Shown here in pieces: positions 23,019 through 35,977 of a DNA stretch of 64,000 bases. Position 1 is the first letter of the stretch. The number at the start of each line of letters is the position of its first letter. Origin of the DNA: Polytrichum commune. Lineage: Eukaryota; Streptophyta; Polytrichopsida; Polytrichales; Polytrichaceae. The notes beneath the pieces are model-generated. The model saw only the letters and a list, made by a program, of their open reading frames with translations. It searched no databases and was not told where the DNA came from. The translations under genes and the position numbers were made by a program. The stretch lies in assembly GCA_950295325.1 (NCBI GenBank), contig OX485808.1, positions 15,832,527 through 15,896,526 on the forward strand. The letters are read 5' to 3'.

Positions 23019-24989
23019 ATTGGTACACTGATTACCCCATTTTTGCAGTGGGGGTGGACTAATAGTGTGTGTGAGAAACTAGTGGAGGTAATACTTTAGA
23101 ACAATTGCACTATGAAATTAGTGCCAACATAAGATCTAGGGTTTCTTTCGGGAGCCCAAAGTGTCAAAAAGGTCAGAAACTTTCAATACAAGCTCTTTGT
23201 AGTTTTCTTAGTGTTAGGAGATGCCTCATGAGCGGAGTGGAGCCAACTGAAAAGAAGAAGAAAAGAACTGTTTTACCTCACTCAAAAACAAATTATGCAC
23301 TCTACAAACACGCACCGGTGTTTTTTTTTTTTTGGAAGGTGTGATAAATGAACATGTATTCATGAATTTAGTATCACTCAGTTAGCATGTGGTCCATAGA
23401 CCCTGTTTTTCCAAAGCTATTGGGGGTGGTCCAAAGCCCTCAAGTCGATCCAACTTAGAATTTCAACCCTCATTAGTCCTGAGATTTGACAAAATAGTGT
23501 ATGTTTCGGGAATTAGTACCACACGCATTAAATGGGTTGATCAGTGTAGTATATATCCCGGTTGCAAAGGGTGTGGGGAGCAAGCCAATTTCTATTGGAG
23601 CATGTTTGCATGCTCTTGATCCATGCATGATGGGTCCGGTGACCATCTTATGGTAGGAAACAACAACGTTGTTCATATATTCTACCTAGACTCTACAACC
23701 CTAGTATAAATTGTTATGTTTTCTTCAATTGGGAGAGAATAAGCCACGTTGGCTTGGTAAAGATATGTTAATAGACTTTGCATTTATGTAGTATGATGCA
23801 CTTTGTATGGTAAAATATGGCATTTTCAGCAAGATTAGATAGCACTATGTAACTCTGAATAGCAGATGACATCAAGGCTCCTTTTTGCACTTCTTTGAAA
23901 TCAATCTTGCCTATTGAAAGAAAAGCGAACACCCGTCACATGGAAAGGCAAAAAGAAAAAAATAGACCATGAAAAGAAAATTTCTCACAACCATTACCCA
24001 CCAAACCATATCCCATAACCATGTGCAAACAAGGTTATATCTCATAATACATAAGCCACATTTCCAAATCACATTGACTTAAGAAATATGTGTCAGCTTT
24101 TGCACTTGTAAGTTTTATGCACCTTGTTTACAAAAAAGTTTTCCCTACAATCTCTTGACCTACCCCTTACTAACCAAATCCTATCTCTAGGATTTTCACA
24201 TCCATTGCACTCAATGGTATTGACTAGGTAGAGCTTGGAGTGATTTGTGCATTGAGTGTTAAGAGCAAAAGAATTGTCAAGGTCATGTTTGCACACATTT
24301 TGTCCAAATGTTTTTAAAATGTTTTTCATAGTGGAATTTGCTGATTTCTATGGACCTTTTAATCTTTCTTAGGCAAGGTGGTTCCATCGTTAGGTAGTTG
24401 TCTAGTTATTATAATTTCTTGCCCTTCTGTTGCGACAAATGTGAGTGTGAAAGTAGTCAGTCACTTGTAGCTTGTCACTTGTTGTGACAGAAGTATAACA
24501 TTGTGGTTTAGAGTAGTTTTCCAAGATAGTAGTGAGTTTGAATCATGTATGGGATTCCAGTAAAAAAACAAATGACTCTTTGCAAAGACGGATGAGGAAA
24601 TGCACATGTGTTTGTATGAGTGTGGGATTGTGTTGTTAGAGTTACCTTATTGGCGTATGAGTTCATATTATGTCCAAAAGTAGACGTCCACATAAAGATA
24701 CCAAGTTATTATGTACGAGTGCATCTTAATTGTTTGTTTTTATCAAACTAAATTACCAAATCAACCTCAAGATGGCATCGGGAAGTAATTCAAGGTCGGG
24801 CAAACCAAGCAGGGATCCTCACCAACTCTCCATAACATCTTTATTTGGTTCTCAAGGCTCACAAAGATATGAACCTTTTCAAGTGGTGTATGTTTTAAAT
24901 CGTTCCCTCTAGGGCATGTAGTCTTGATTTGATTGACTATGTATATTTTTATATATGGATGATTGAATTATGAATAATATGCAAAAATA
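23019..24989. other. Intergenic, no gene recognised
   Basis: AT-rich sequence with a poly-T run near 23321. Open frames such as 23389-23619 and 24093-24329 lack domain content or copies elsewhere in the window. Confidence 0.4.
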
Positions 24990-25220
24990 CTCCTTTGGTA
25001 AGATGAATTCATATAAGTGTGAACTCAATTTCATGATTTTGCAAACCAATTTAGTAATAAGTTATAATAATTTTATTGGAATCGTGAACCAAGTTGACTA
25101 TATAGACAACCAATTTAACTTGAACTTTCAACTAATTTCACTACATGTTGTGAACAACTTCATGATTTGGTACCTATATTCACAACTTCATAAAATCAAT
25201 TTCATGAATTGGAATACAAG
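24990..25220. mobile_element. Mariner-like element, truncated copy
   Basis: It begins TACTCCTTTGGTAAGATGAATTCA (TA plus the family end) and follows the first ~240 bp of the element at 11199, including ACCAACCAATTTAACTTGAACTTTCA-like blocks, then stops matching. The right end is absent. Confidence 0.7.
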
Positions 25221-25792
25221 TTTTGTTGTGTAAATTTTCTAATGAGTAGAAGTTGGTGAACATGAAAAACAAACCAACTAACACCCACATACCTTACAAA
25301 GAGGAGAGTATCTCTAGGACACAACCTTTGACACAAAATTTGAGAAGATTTTTTATGAAATTTGACAAATACCATGAGTTTTAAGTGAAGTGACAAATTT
25401 GTGTCATCCCGGGCTTGTCTCTTACTTTTGCATGCTCCTTAGACAAAGTTGTGACAAAATGGGAGATGTCAAAGTGTTGTCAAAGGGCTTACACTTGGCT
25501 GAAATGAGGCTAAGGTATAGTTGTAAATGTCGGTGATTACAATATAGTAAGTAAATACTTCTGTGGTCATTTCACAACACTGTAAAATCCTAATTTCTCA
25601 ATTTTGTAATATATGAACAAGCAATTCATTATGCATGGCCCATGTTGGTGATGAGGGATTGCTTCGATGAACATTGGGTTTGATGTCTATTTCTAGTAGG
25701 TGCTTGTCTACGGCCCAATGAGGCCAACCAATGATGTAGATAAGGCATTTGATATTTCTTGTTGCAAAATTATCATAAGATTCTCATAATAA
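25221..25792. other. Intergenic, no gene recognised
   Basis: AT-rich sequence between two transposon copies. I see nothing specific in it. Confidence 0.4.
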
Positions 25793-26291
25793 GGGCCACT
25801 TCACACACGTGCCAAGAGCCGTGACCATGAAATTGTGAGAGCCCAAAAGAAAGTGTCCAATGGCCGTCCCAACACACCTCCAACATCATGTAGTGTGGTC
25901 ACGGGCCCTCAAGTGTAGTGTGAAGCCATATGTGACCGGGCCCTCAACCAAATGCTATTTCAATGAATGTCTATTCATGCAAGTCCTTACACATGATAAA
26001 ATAAAATACATCAATGGTTGTGAGTGTTCGGAGTGTCATGGTCTCCGGTGTTTGTGTTAGGCCTACTTCCAAGAGGTGGTTTTTGAAAATAATCCAAGTG
26101 ACCCTGAAACATGATCCATTTGATGCCATGCAGGAATCCATGTAGACTTTACATCCATCTTGCATTCACATACTCCGTTGGTCCCTCAAGCATAGTGTGA
26201 AGCGAACCTGGACTGGCTCCGCCTTTTCCACCAATGAGAGTGCTTGAAGTGTAATGGTCACGGGCTCTCGGTCTTGTGTGTGAAGTGGCCC
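25793..26291 (-). mobile_element. Harbinger-like element, copy 2
   Basis: Complete: GGGCCACTTCACACACG at the left, its inverse at the right, and a perfect TAA duplication outside (25790-25792 and 26292-26294). The 3-bp TAA/TTA duplication and GGG...CCC ends are the signature of PIF/Harbinger. The minus strand keeps a 64-codon frame (25971-26165) shared with other copies. That frame has no transposase similarity I recognise. Confidence 0.9.
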
Positions 26292-26294
26292 TAA

Positions 26295-28236
26295 GTTTCA
26301 AAAGGTCCAAGAGGGTCTATATTGTAAGTTTGTGGATGATGCCTTGTAAGGTAATTGGGTCTTGAATGGTTACTCTTTTTGAATAGCCCACTTCTTAGGA
26401 TATGAAACACACAATCAACATGAGATGGTTAGCAAACCCAAATCAAGGCCATAGTTATTTTCCTCATCAATTTTGGAGCTCATATCAATATCTTATTGAA
26501 GTGAAGATCGTTGTGCTCATTAAAGGGTTGTATAGGTCAGCTCCTATTATGTTGACTAATGAATTTAGAATGGTTAACATATTTTGAGCTCATAGTCCAA
26601 TCTTGTTTAGACATATGTCTTTTTGATGCATGTTCTAGGATCCACACCTAATCACATACCACTCAAATATAAGTTTCCAATTAAGATAAGTAACCGAATC
26701 AAGCATGTCTACCTTAGTCATGAGTATTTTGATTTGCCACCCTTGTGTTCGCCAGAGGTGGTCCACAAGAGGGTCATTTGGAATTTTGGTTGAGTCAATT
26801 GTAAATTGCTTCTTAGATCTTTGTCATGGTAGGAGCTTAAGTTACTTATATGCCTATTGATTGGAGGTTTTGTGTGTGTTGTGGTACATGGGATGCATAA
26901 GTATCCCATCTTAAGTGAGTGTAACATGTACATGGGTGGGCATGTGCATATGAAATTTGTGAGCTCTTATGTATTCATGTTACCAAAAGGAACCAATCCA
27001 ACATGAGGCAATAGTCCTTGTCCCTTACCTGTGCTCCATAAACATGTTACGGGTTTGTATTTGTGTTTGCGCTTTGATTGAAGGGTTCTCTCTCTCTCTC
27101 TCTCTCTCTCTCTCCTTTAAACTATATAAATAATGAAATGTGAAACTCTTGACGAATCAATTAAACATCCTACAAAGTTTGGAGTACTTAGTAGACTCTA
27201 AACCAATAGTAGACACTACATTGTACCTAACCATGAGTTAAGTAACCATAGTCAAGGAAGTTACCCCACTCCATGATTTAGGGTTTCCATGACGTAAGGC
27301 AACCACTACACCTTACTCAACTAATATTTAAACCCTAAACACCTTCACGTGAAGACTCTTTTCAAAGCTTGGGGAGAGAGAGAGAATATTTGGCTTGGTT
27401 TATTCATCGAGGCTTAACATATACATGCTAAGTGTGGAAGCGCATGGTGTTTGGTGTACAAGAGGTTCTTACTATTCAAGAAAGTTACACGATATGGCAA
27501 AAGAGCATGTTTGTATACTCAATATTTTGTATTGGGTGTAAATGTTGACAACCTCTCAATGAACTTGATAGGTGAGATAAATGTGCGGCATGGATTGCAA
27601 CGATGCGTAGTTGAAGACACGTGATACATGCCTTTCGAACATAGGACTGTATGTTTGGGTTGGCACGGATGTAGGTGAGGTCGGCTCTTCACATTTTCCA
27701 CACCAACAATAGTGCATTGCACATGTTTGAATGATCTTGTACTCTTGAGAATTTACACTAGTGAAAGCTAGTATGTTGCTTTGACTAATGATTTGATGTA
27801 TAGTCAAATGCCAAAACAGTAGTTGAGACATGAGAATACCTTCTAGCAAATAGCAAATGAGGTATGTAAACCTACAGATCACATCATTGCATTATTACTT
27901 GGTTATAACATTAATAATTGCACATAATTAATGGTTGTAACATCACATATCAATGTAATCAAACACTAACGTTCTTTTTCTTTTATGCAAGAAGGGTATG
28001 ATGTTTTTCTTCAAAGTAGAAGCATGGACAAATGATGGTTGATGCTACAAATATGAGCATACATGCAATATTTACAAAAGATGGACTTCCTTGAGAAATT
28101 AAGTTTTGATTTGAATGGCCCCTTCACAAAGTATATGCAAGTCAACAAAACATGAATCATCCAAATTTTCCTTGCCATGCAAATCAAATACATTGTAGTG
28201 GTCCTCACATCTGTGAAATGTTATATTATGTGACTA
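26295..28236. other. Intergenic, microsatellite
   Basis: A (TC)n run lies at about 27089-27114. The rest is AT-rich with no supported gene. Confidence 0.4.
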
Positions 28237-28457
28237 CACTAAATATTGTATGTAGTGTCACCTACTATTTAAAATTATGCAATGCTATAATTATTTATTA
28301 TATATCTCAATTTTAACCAACAAATGTCCAATTGGTTGTTTGGACATTGATAGAAAATGAGTATCTTTACTTGATAAACATTTACATTAATAATGATTTA
28401 AAAAAGAAGCAATGCGTAACTCCAAATAGTAAGTGGCACCAAATACGATACTTAGTG
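28237..28457. mobile_element. CACTA-ended MITE, copy 1
   Basis: It starts CACTAAATATTGTAT and ends ATACGATACTTAGTG, with CTA and TAG continuing the inverted symmetry outside. Related copies are at 30624-30951 and 49345-49725. CACTA...TAGTG ends suggest the CACTA (En/Spm) superfamily, but the duplication is not resolvable, so the superfamily is tentative. Confidence 0.6.
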
Positions 28458-29257
28458 TAGCTATGCATTTGAGGAATTTTTTTTTGGCACAAATTGAAAA
28501 TTCATTTGCAAGAAAGAACCCAAAATAACACCAACCCAAGCAAACCAGCGCAGCAGGAGTGGAAATCAAGAAATAATGATCGACTTTTGAGGATTCAAAA
28601 GCACGCCCACTAGATTTTGAAGCTCCTACACGAGGTGTGTGCAAATCAAATGTTAACTTGAATGTCTCCTCTCCCCATGTCAATGTCATTACCCCAAACG
28701 TGACCATCATGATATTTTGTAATTCATCATAATATATATATATATATATATAATCAAATTAAAGAGGTCTAGTTTTCAAAGCTTCTTGGCAGCTACCATG
28801 CAGAACTTCATCCAGAGTTGCACAATCTCAATTTCATATGAAGGATGCTCCATGCCAATGTGTATGTTGAACACATTTCATGTGAAGCTCAATTTCAAAT
28901 CCAAAATGTCACGTGACGTTTTCAAAAACAAAAATAAATGTCAATTGACATCTACATTTTCTTCTCAAATATCACCTGAATGTCACATACCTAGTAGTAC
29001 GTGGCAATTCAATTTCTAATGTGTCAAATTGACGCGTGGTTTTTTTCTGCACAAGTCACACTACATATCAAATTTTCAACTGCGTGTGTCAGTAAACGTG
29101 CATTTCGAATCCTTTTTTTTGTGCAAGTTCTTGCCTGTCAAATGTCAAACAATTGCAAAAACTTCATCAAAAACACACACTACTTTGTTATGTTCACAAA
29201 ATGTGGCACTTGTTCGATCAATTGACTACCGATTGTTTAATGTGATAATATTAACTG
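28458..29257. other. Intergenic, (TA)n run
   Basis: A (TA)n microsatellite is at about 28733-28752. 28900-29170 repeats ATGTCA/GTCAA words many times in a degenerate manner. No gene is supported. Confidence 0.4.
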
Positions 29258-30018
29258 CCCATGCCAACATAACATTATTCAGCATTGTGCGTTCATTCAT
29301 GTGGGCCCTGAGAATATAACCATGGGATGCCCCAACCTAGTGCATATCCAAACTTAATATAAATCTCCTTGCACTAGGTTGGGTCATCCCATGGATATAT
29401 TCTTAAGGGCACTTCACACTATGGCTGAAGGTCGAGAGGTCGTCCACCAATCAAATTGCAAGAAACCAAGAGTTCAGCCTCTTGACCCTTCACACTAAGG
29501 CTAAAGTCCAAAGGCCGTTGCAATTTAAAATGATTACTCTTTGAAGAAGGCGACGGACTCTCGAAGGAGGTTTGGGTCGGACGGGAATGGAAACCCAAAC
29601 TATCGTCAAGAGCCCGTCGGTTTTTTTTCATTAAAAAATCAATCATTGACAAGATCTTGGCCGTTAGATTGGAGGGGTTATTTTGAGCAAGGAATAAAGT
29701 GGGATGCTCCTTTGGGTTTGGACTTTGGGCTTGGCCTTTGGAAGCTTCACTCTATAGCCGTCCAAGTCGAGAGGCCATGGGAGTTCATGGCCAAAGATTT
29801 GGACTTTGGGCTTGGCCTTTGGAGGCTTCACACTATGCCTGGCCAAAGGCTCCACTTACTATATTTTATTGGCTATTTTCAACCTATTTCTTTGGACTCT
29901 CAACAAAGTTTGGCCACTCAATCCCATGACCTCTCAACTTGGACGGCCATAGTGTGAAGCGGCCCTTAAGACCCACATGAACGAACCCACTCTACTTAAT
30001 AATGTTAGGAACATGGGC
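29258..30018. repeat. Long foldback hairpin interrupted by a transposon
   Basis: The left arm, about 29258-29344, is the inverse of 29370-29406 joined to 29970-30018. The inner 54 bases (CCATGGGATG...CAACCTAGTGCA) pair almost perfectly around a 25-bp loop, and outer bases (CATTCATGTGGG, TAACATTATT) extend the pairing to about 90 bp. The element at 29407-29965 sits inside the right arm. Removing it restores the arm. The intact hairpin was ~205 bp and could be a MITE or an inverted-duplication small-RNA locus; I cannot tell which. Confidence 0.85.
29407..29965. mobile_element. Second Harbinger-type element (ACTTCACACTATGG ends)
   Basis: It begins GGGCACTTCACACTATGGC and ends GCCATAGTGTGAAGCGGCCC. 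TTAA lies on both sides, so the duplication is TTA or TTAA. The ends are related to, but distinct from, the main family. The interior has a direct repeat of GGACTTTGGGCTTGGCCTTTGGA at about 29719 and 29800, which creates an open frame of 138 codons (29541-29957). I regard that frame as element sequence, not a gene. Confidence 0.8.
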
Positions 30019-30623
30019 CAAAGATTTGTTGCTTTTTCAAGAAGCGATGGGATTGTTCCTTAAATAATAAGGAAGGCCGTCATATCCAAGCCGCACAAGT
30101 AAAGGATCTCTAGGCTCACCCATGACTCATGGGAACACACATGTATTTGGGAAGGAATCTCTTTATTCTAAGCTTTATGCACATGCAAAGTTTTTTTAAT
30201 TAAAAAAGGTCAAATCAAATAGCTCTATATATATTGGCACCATGAATTGGGGCATCAAATATTATCAAATGGTATGATAATTTGCACATGTGGGCTTTCT
30301 TGCCAAAGGAGTTCTCGGTACATCTCCAATATGAAAGGCCTAGGCATGTGCACTTGAATGAGGTTGGTTGCGTTCACCCACCCGATGACGAGTACACAAA
30401 ATTTTTGACTAAGTTCATGATGCAAATAAAATCACCTACACTATTTTTGAATGCTCTTGTGATACACACTATCTTTTATTTATCATATTGTGTGTGAAAA
30501 GTAATGTTATTCCATTAATATTATAATTAAATTCCAATTGTGGGATTACCACCCACTTGATCGGAAATGTACAAGCCCACGGCGGTCAAGTCGCCACTCA
30601 ACTAGCACCCTCCTCATGTGCTA
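30019..30623. other. Intergenic, no gene recognised
   Basis: AT-rich with no recognisable motif. Confidence 0.4.
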
Positions 30624-30951
30624 CACTATATATGTTATCTAGTGTCACCAATTCTAATTGCCTTGCTCAATACTAATTGTAAACCATGGTAAAGCGTCAC
30701 CAACACTAAATGTCAACCCAACATTATTTGTCATACCTTGTAAAAAAATCGGGAGATTATAGATATATAGGGTTGCAATTACTGTCACGTACCATGATAA
30801 GTTGCTAACAAGAGAAGGTAGCACTTTGGTGAATGGATGAACTCATCCATCATCCGTGACAATGTTTGTTCACTTATTCATAAGACGTGTCATCCGAAAA
30901 GTCACCATGGTGACATAAAATACCATTTGACACTAAATATCATATTTAGTG
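30624..30951. mobile_element. CACTA-ended MITE, copy 2
   Basis: It starts CACTATATATGTTATCTAGTG and ends with AATATCATATTTAGTG. The interior aligns with 49345-49725, including GTCACCAACACTAAAT and GAATGGATGAACTCATCCATC-like blocks (the latter is itself a small palindrome). Confidence 0.7.
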
Positions 30952-30984
30952 TAGTTCCCAACACATCGGGGCTCTGCCATCCTC

Positions 30985-31456
30985 CCCACTTAACACACGA
31001 GACTGAGAGCCCGTGACTATTATACTTCAAGCACTCTCATTGGTGGAAAAGGCGGAGCCGGTCCAAGTTTGCTTCACACTACACTTGAGGGACCAACATA
31101 GTATGTGCATGCAAGAGGGACGTAAAGTCTACATGGATTCCTACATGGCATCAAATGGATCATGTTTCATGGTCACTTGGACTATTTCTAAAAACCGCCT
31201 CTTGGAGGTAGGCCTAACACAAAACCGGGAGACCATGGCACTCCGAATGTTCACAACCGTTGGTTTATTCTATTTTATCATGTGTGAGGACCCACATGAA
31301 TAGAAATTCATTGAAATAACATTTGGTTGAGGGCCTAGTTACATAGGACTTCACACTACATGATTTTGAAGGTGTGTTGGGACGTCCTTTGGACACTTTC
31401 TTTTGGGCTCTCACAATTTCATGGTCACGGCTCTTGGCTCATGTGCGAAGTGGCCC
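30985..31456 (+). mobile_element. Harbinger-like element, copy 3
   Basis: The right end ...GAAGTGGCCC is intact and followed by TTA. The left end is worn (CCCCACTTAACACACGAGAC in place of GGGCCACTTCACACACGAGAC) and lacks a matching TTA. It retains the shared 64-codon frame at 31109-31303 on the plus strand (MQEGRKVYMDSYMASNG...). The frame is conserved in sequence between copies but resembles no known transposase. Confidence 0.8.
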
Positions 31457-31676
31457 TTAAGAGCATCATCGTCCTCATTAAATTATGATGTTAGTGGTCA
31501 TCAACTCCATTAATACCCAAGTTGATATGGAATGTGTTGCAATGTAGTGGTTAGTCACGCCTACTCTCTCTTCAATATATGACTTCACCTTGTAGGCCAC
31601 TCCGACGTTTTTTTTGCTACTTCCGTGTTCTTCTGAATTACCGAGGTCATGATCATCTTGCATGGGATAACGGAGA
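31457..31676. other. Intergenic
   Basis: Short AT-rich stretch without recognised features. Confidence 0.3.
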
Positions 31677-31686
31677 GGGGGGGGGG

Positions 31687-31777
31687 CTGGGGCGAACCAA
31701 CTAGTACACTGGTTCCTTGGAGGCAAGGGTTTAGACATCCAACAAGGGATGAGTGTATGGGTTGGTTTGCCTAAATC
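31687..31777. mobile_element. ~95-bp MULE-like hairpin MITE, copy 1, in a poly-G tract
   Basis: It matches 48865-48960 closely: CTGGGGCGAACCAAC at the left, TGTATGGGTTGGTTTGCC at the right, and a shared loop with CCTTGGAGGCAAG. The ends are inverted repeats. It is flanked by poly-G on both sides (31677-31686 and 31778-31791), as expected if a 9-bp target made of G was duplicated. Confidence 0.75.
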
Positions 31778-31791
31778 GGGGGGGGGGGGGG

Positions 31792-32030
31792 AGAGGGAGT
31801 CATAGCACCCTTGAATAATGTAATTTTCTAAGACTAGGTATATTCTTGAGATCGTACAAACATTTACAAATGGATAAGGCTTGGTTTTTTATACCCTATG
31901 AATATAATATATCTTTTCAATGCAGATTTGGACGCAAAGTTGGAGTCATTAACTAAAGTTGTGAACCTTACTAGCATCACATCAACTTGTATTCCAACAA
32001 TGCCACAAACAATGCTACATACAAACAAAC

Positions 32031-32061
<31 letters not shown>

Positions 32062-34981
32062 CTTCAAAATGTTGTGGGGAAGATGGTGTATATGAACATT
32101 GTCATGCTCTTTTGAGCTAGTCCCAAAATTTTGATTTTTTTGAGCAAATTTAGATGAAGTTCGTCACCCTCAAAAGTTGGAGCAAGCAACGTGTGCACTA
32201 ATTTGTTTTCAAATTCATCCAGTCAAGTTGTGCACAACCTCCACCTTGTTATGAAGGGATAAACCCCACCCAAACTGGGCATCACAAGTGAAAGATATTG
32301 GAACATAAATTTGGCTCCTACATTTGGGCAGCTCATGGGACCACCTCCCAAAAGAAGCGATGCCAAACTTGGAGCATGTTCACTTGTTATCAATGCAAGG
32401 CCCTACAATGGGTTTAGCTCAAGAGTTGGACCATGTGTCAGGCCCAACTACTATTGTAATGGATGGTAGGGCCCGGAAATCTCTTTCGTGCTGGAATAGC
32501 TTTCAACTCCTTTATAAGAGCATCAACTATCAATGCCTCACAATCTTTGACCAAATAGAATCTTAACTTCAACTATTTCTATGTAAAGCCTTGTGTATTT
32601 TAAGCTATTAGTTTTGATCACGTGACCCACAATTGATGAAGCTCATATAGAGTGAACGCGTGGGACATATATTGCAACCGCTCCCCTCTACAACAATGTT
32701 ATCCGATTTAGCACCCCTTTGTGTTTGCATGTGGTGTACAACGTGTGAACATGCCTTAATAAAAAATCCGACATGCTTGGAGTATGAGGTTTTAATATGC
32801 TATTTCAACCCACATGGTAATGGGTACCACCTTATAGCAAATAGATACATTTCATCCACATAGATTGCCACCTAGTGGGTTGCAAACCCCATCAAAATAT
32901 TAGGTGGCGACCCATTTCAGGTTGCATGAGCATTTAAGGGTTGATGGGTCACGAAACACGTGGTGTTAGAAGTAAAGAAGCATGTGATCAAAATAAGAAG
33001 AAGAAAAGGATGCAAGTGAGAGCAAGTAGCATGGAGCACTTGAATCTTACACATAATGAAGAGAAGAGGATGGATTGAAGGCACACTCTCAACCCGGACA
33101 TTACTTATAACGGTAGACCAACTTTGTTTTTGTTTTTTAGCTCATGTGAATCAATGGCATCCTCTCTTTTGTCACACTACGTTTTCTAGTGGAACTTTGG
33201 TTACCTTCCCCTCCCCTCGGATCGTCTTTGAAGCTTTTATTGGTAACATTGTTCCAAGCCAAACAAAATGTTGTTCCCATCCCATGAAAAGAACATTTGA
33301 TTGGATAACTGCTTGAAAGCCTCAACCATGTTCAAATTTGCCTCAAACTCCTCTTGTGGCAATTCTACCAATGAAGAGTTCAATCTTTTTGGTGCAAGGT
33401 TTGTTATAAGTTATGTGGTGACCTCTTTCAATTTTGAACTTTCAAACTAATTCACAAAATTGCATCAAGGGTGTTTAATATAGTAAGATATTGAGGAGAG
33501 AGAGAGTCCTTATCTAAGGCATGTCTTTCTATGCTCTCTATTGGGTGGAGGAGTAGACACATGGCAAATAGGCAAAGTATCTTGGGAAAGTCAATCCACC
33601 ATTCACTTGTGCATCCTACACGTGATCCAAACATGTTGCCAAAATGATAACACTTCATCAAGTAAGCATCATCCCATCCTACCATTGTTTTGTTGAGGAA
33701 TATGAAGTGTAGTTATTGTAGAAAACCTTGTAGTGTAAGTGGTTTGATGCATGACCCCAAGCTAGGCATATTATGGATGGGTTGGAACCTTGGAGTTCGA
33801 GTACGTTTGATATGTTGAAAAAGACCATAATATAAGTCTATGTTTTTACATAGGGATTGCAAGAGGTTCTCAATGTTTGGTGTCCGGTATGATGATTTCA
33901 TGTTCTACAAATGTGGTAGAATTCCCTAAGATAACTTTCTATAGAAATACTACATTACATTGATTCATATATATATAGAGAGAGAGAAAGAAAGAACTAA
34001 AATAACCCCTTCATCATGTCAAAATATTTTCCAAAATGAAAGTTGTCGTATAATTTAGACATCAAGAAAAATAGATTTTGGAGTGAACACAATGATGTTG
34101 GGAGGTCACATGGTCAAAGATACTCTAACCATGGCCACAAAAAGCTACATCTCCATGAAGGTGTTGTTGCGAGGTAGTCCTTGACGATGTCCCAATGATT
34201 TATTATGGTGATGGTGAGAGTGATCATTGCAAGTGGTGATGACACCCTATTCAAAGTATCCCTTTCATGCATCACTTCAACCGTTTCGAGTTTATCAATT
34301 AAGTATGTCTAGAGGGTCATGGTTCATGTGCGTGCCTAGTCCCAAATTGCTATTGTATGAAGTTGACCTTCTTGTTTGGTGAAAGATATTGTTCTTTACT
34401 TCCAACAAAATCATCACAATTGGCTACCTAGGAAATTCTAAAAGCATGAAAAGGGTGGCTTTGTTTTTGTTGGACCTATTGTTTGTAAATTCATTACCAA
34501 AATCCAACACCCCGGGGGCCCGCCCCCCCCCCCCCCCCTCTCCAAGTAAAGGTTCACTACATATAAAACTCTAGGTGACTTGGTTAATAGTACGTTTCGC
34601 AAACATAGATGTGAAGTTAATTAAGTTTTCTTAAGGCTTAAATACTACATCTTAAAAGAGTGGTGTTGGACTATAAACCCCAAATTTTTTTCTTGCCATA
34701 CTAGGATGAATGGGTCAAGCTAGCTTTGCACATGTTGTTCCATGATTTAGGCTAACATGATCCATGAGCAAATTTTATTTTAGATCATAAAGTTTTCCCT
34801 TTTGGGGGGGGGGGGGGCTTTTGTGGATAACTTTACAAGAAGGTACTATTTTCTTGCAATTTCTTGCTCCTCTAATCAAAGTCCTTATTCTATGTATGCC
34901 AAAGACTATTAGGACTAAATTGAAGTACCCAATGCATGGATGACACATATAACTTCTTATTGTTTGTGATGCTAGGAAATT
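31792..34981. other. Intergenic, several homopolymer tracts
   Basis: No gene is supported. Contents include a 16-bp poly-C at 34523-34538 and a 14-bp poly-G at 34804-34817, a purine-rich AAAAAG tract near 32030-32060 and an (AG) run near 33976. Frames such as 33056-33316 and 33452-33685 show no domain. Confidence 0.4.
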
Positions 34982-34985
34982 GGGG

Positions 34986-35977
34986 GGGGGGGGGTGCGAC
35001 TTTCATGAAAAAACCAAGAACCATGTGTGTTTGCAACATACTCTAAAAAACCCCTATATTCGAGTATTTTCTTGTAACGTCAAGCAATACATGTATAATC
35101 TTAATGATAAATGTACAAACGACCATACGTATATGTACAAAAATTTACATTCATATACAATCATTAACTTAAGTATACAAATATATCTTTCAATAATAAT
35201 GAACCCCTATCATATGTATAATGTAAACCCTAGCATTAATCAATAAAAAAATTGAAGATCTTTTCATCCCTTAAATGCAAGCCATAAGCATCTAAGTTTA
35301 CGATGTATGTTGTAGAAGCTAATGTGATTATTGTTTTTGTATCTACCATCAAATGATCCGTAAGAACGTAAATCCACTTATTGTTGGTTCATTTTTTATA
35401 CTAACACAAACCAATCTCAATGCTTGATTCTAGAACTTGCAACCTTAGAAGTTGCAACAATTGTGATCCCTAAATGCTTGATCCAAATTGTTGCCCACAT
35501 TAGAGGTTTACTAACGATACGAAAACGATTGAGAGAGAACCTATATGGAAGTCAACGCCTTTGCAATTTCGATGCCGCCCATGATCTAACACATGCATCA
35601 ACCACAAGAGAAATGCCACATCGAAGTGTCGGCCGTGCCACTTGCAACCCTAAGCAAGAAGTGGCCTTGTTCTCAGCTCAACCACCCCTTCCAAAACCCC
35701 AATACTTCCTCTTCGATACATACGGGGGTGAAACAATGAAATGATATATACGTTCATCCTAGTTTCATCCAATATAAAGTACTCACCCCACAAAGTATAG
35801 CGACCCTACCACACAAGCACAAATGTCATATATTTTTTCTAGAAGTCCTCCGTACATGTACATAACTATGAGTTATAATTTGTACAACATATGTACACAT
35901 AATACAAAAAGGTTCAAATTAATACCCTTTTGTACACCCACGTATCCTCATACGTGTTATGAAACGTGCACTCTCTG
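34986..35977. mobile_element. TIR element, family 1, copy 2
   Basis: It aligns with 119-1050 across the whole length. The left end is a poly-G run followed by TGCGACTTTCAT; the right end is ATGAAACGTGCACTCTCTGGGG. The flanks contain TAGGAA on both sides (34974-34979 and just after 35981), a possible duplication slightly outside the G runs. A similar internal open frame (35424-35744) is present, probably non-coding. Confidence 0.65.

Noticed and set aside
29541-29957. 138-codon open frame
   Set aside because: It lies inside the Harbinger-type element and is built from an internal direct repeat; no domain or start context supports a gene.
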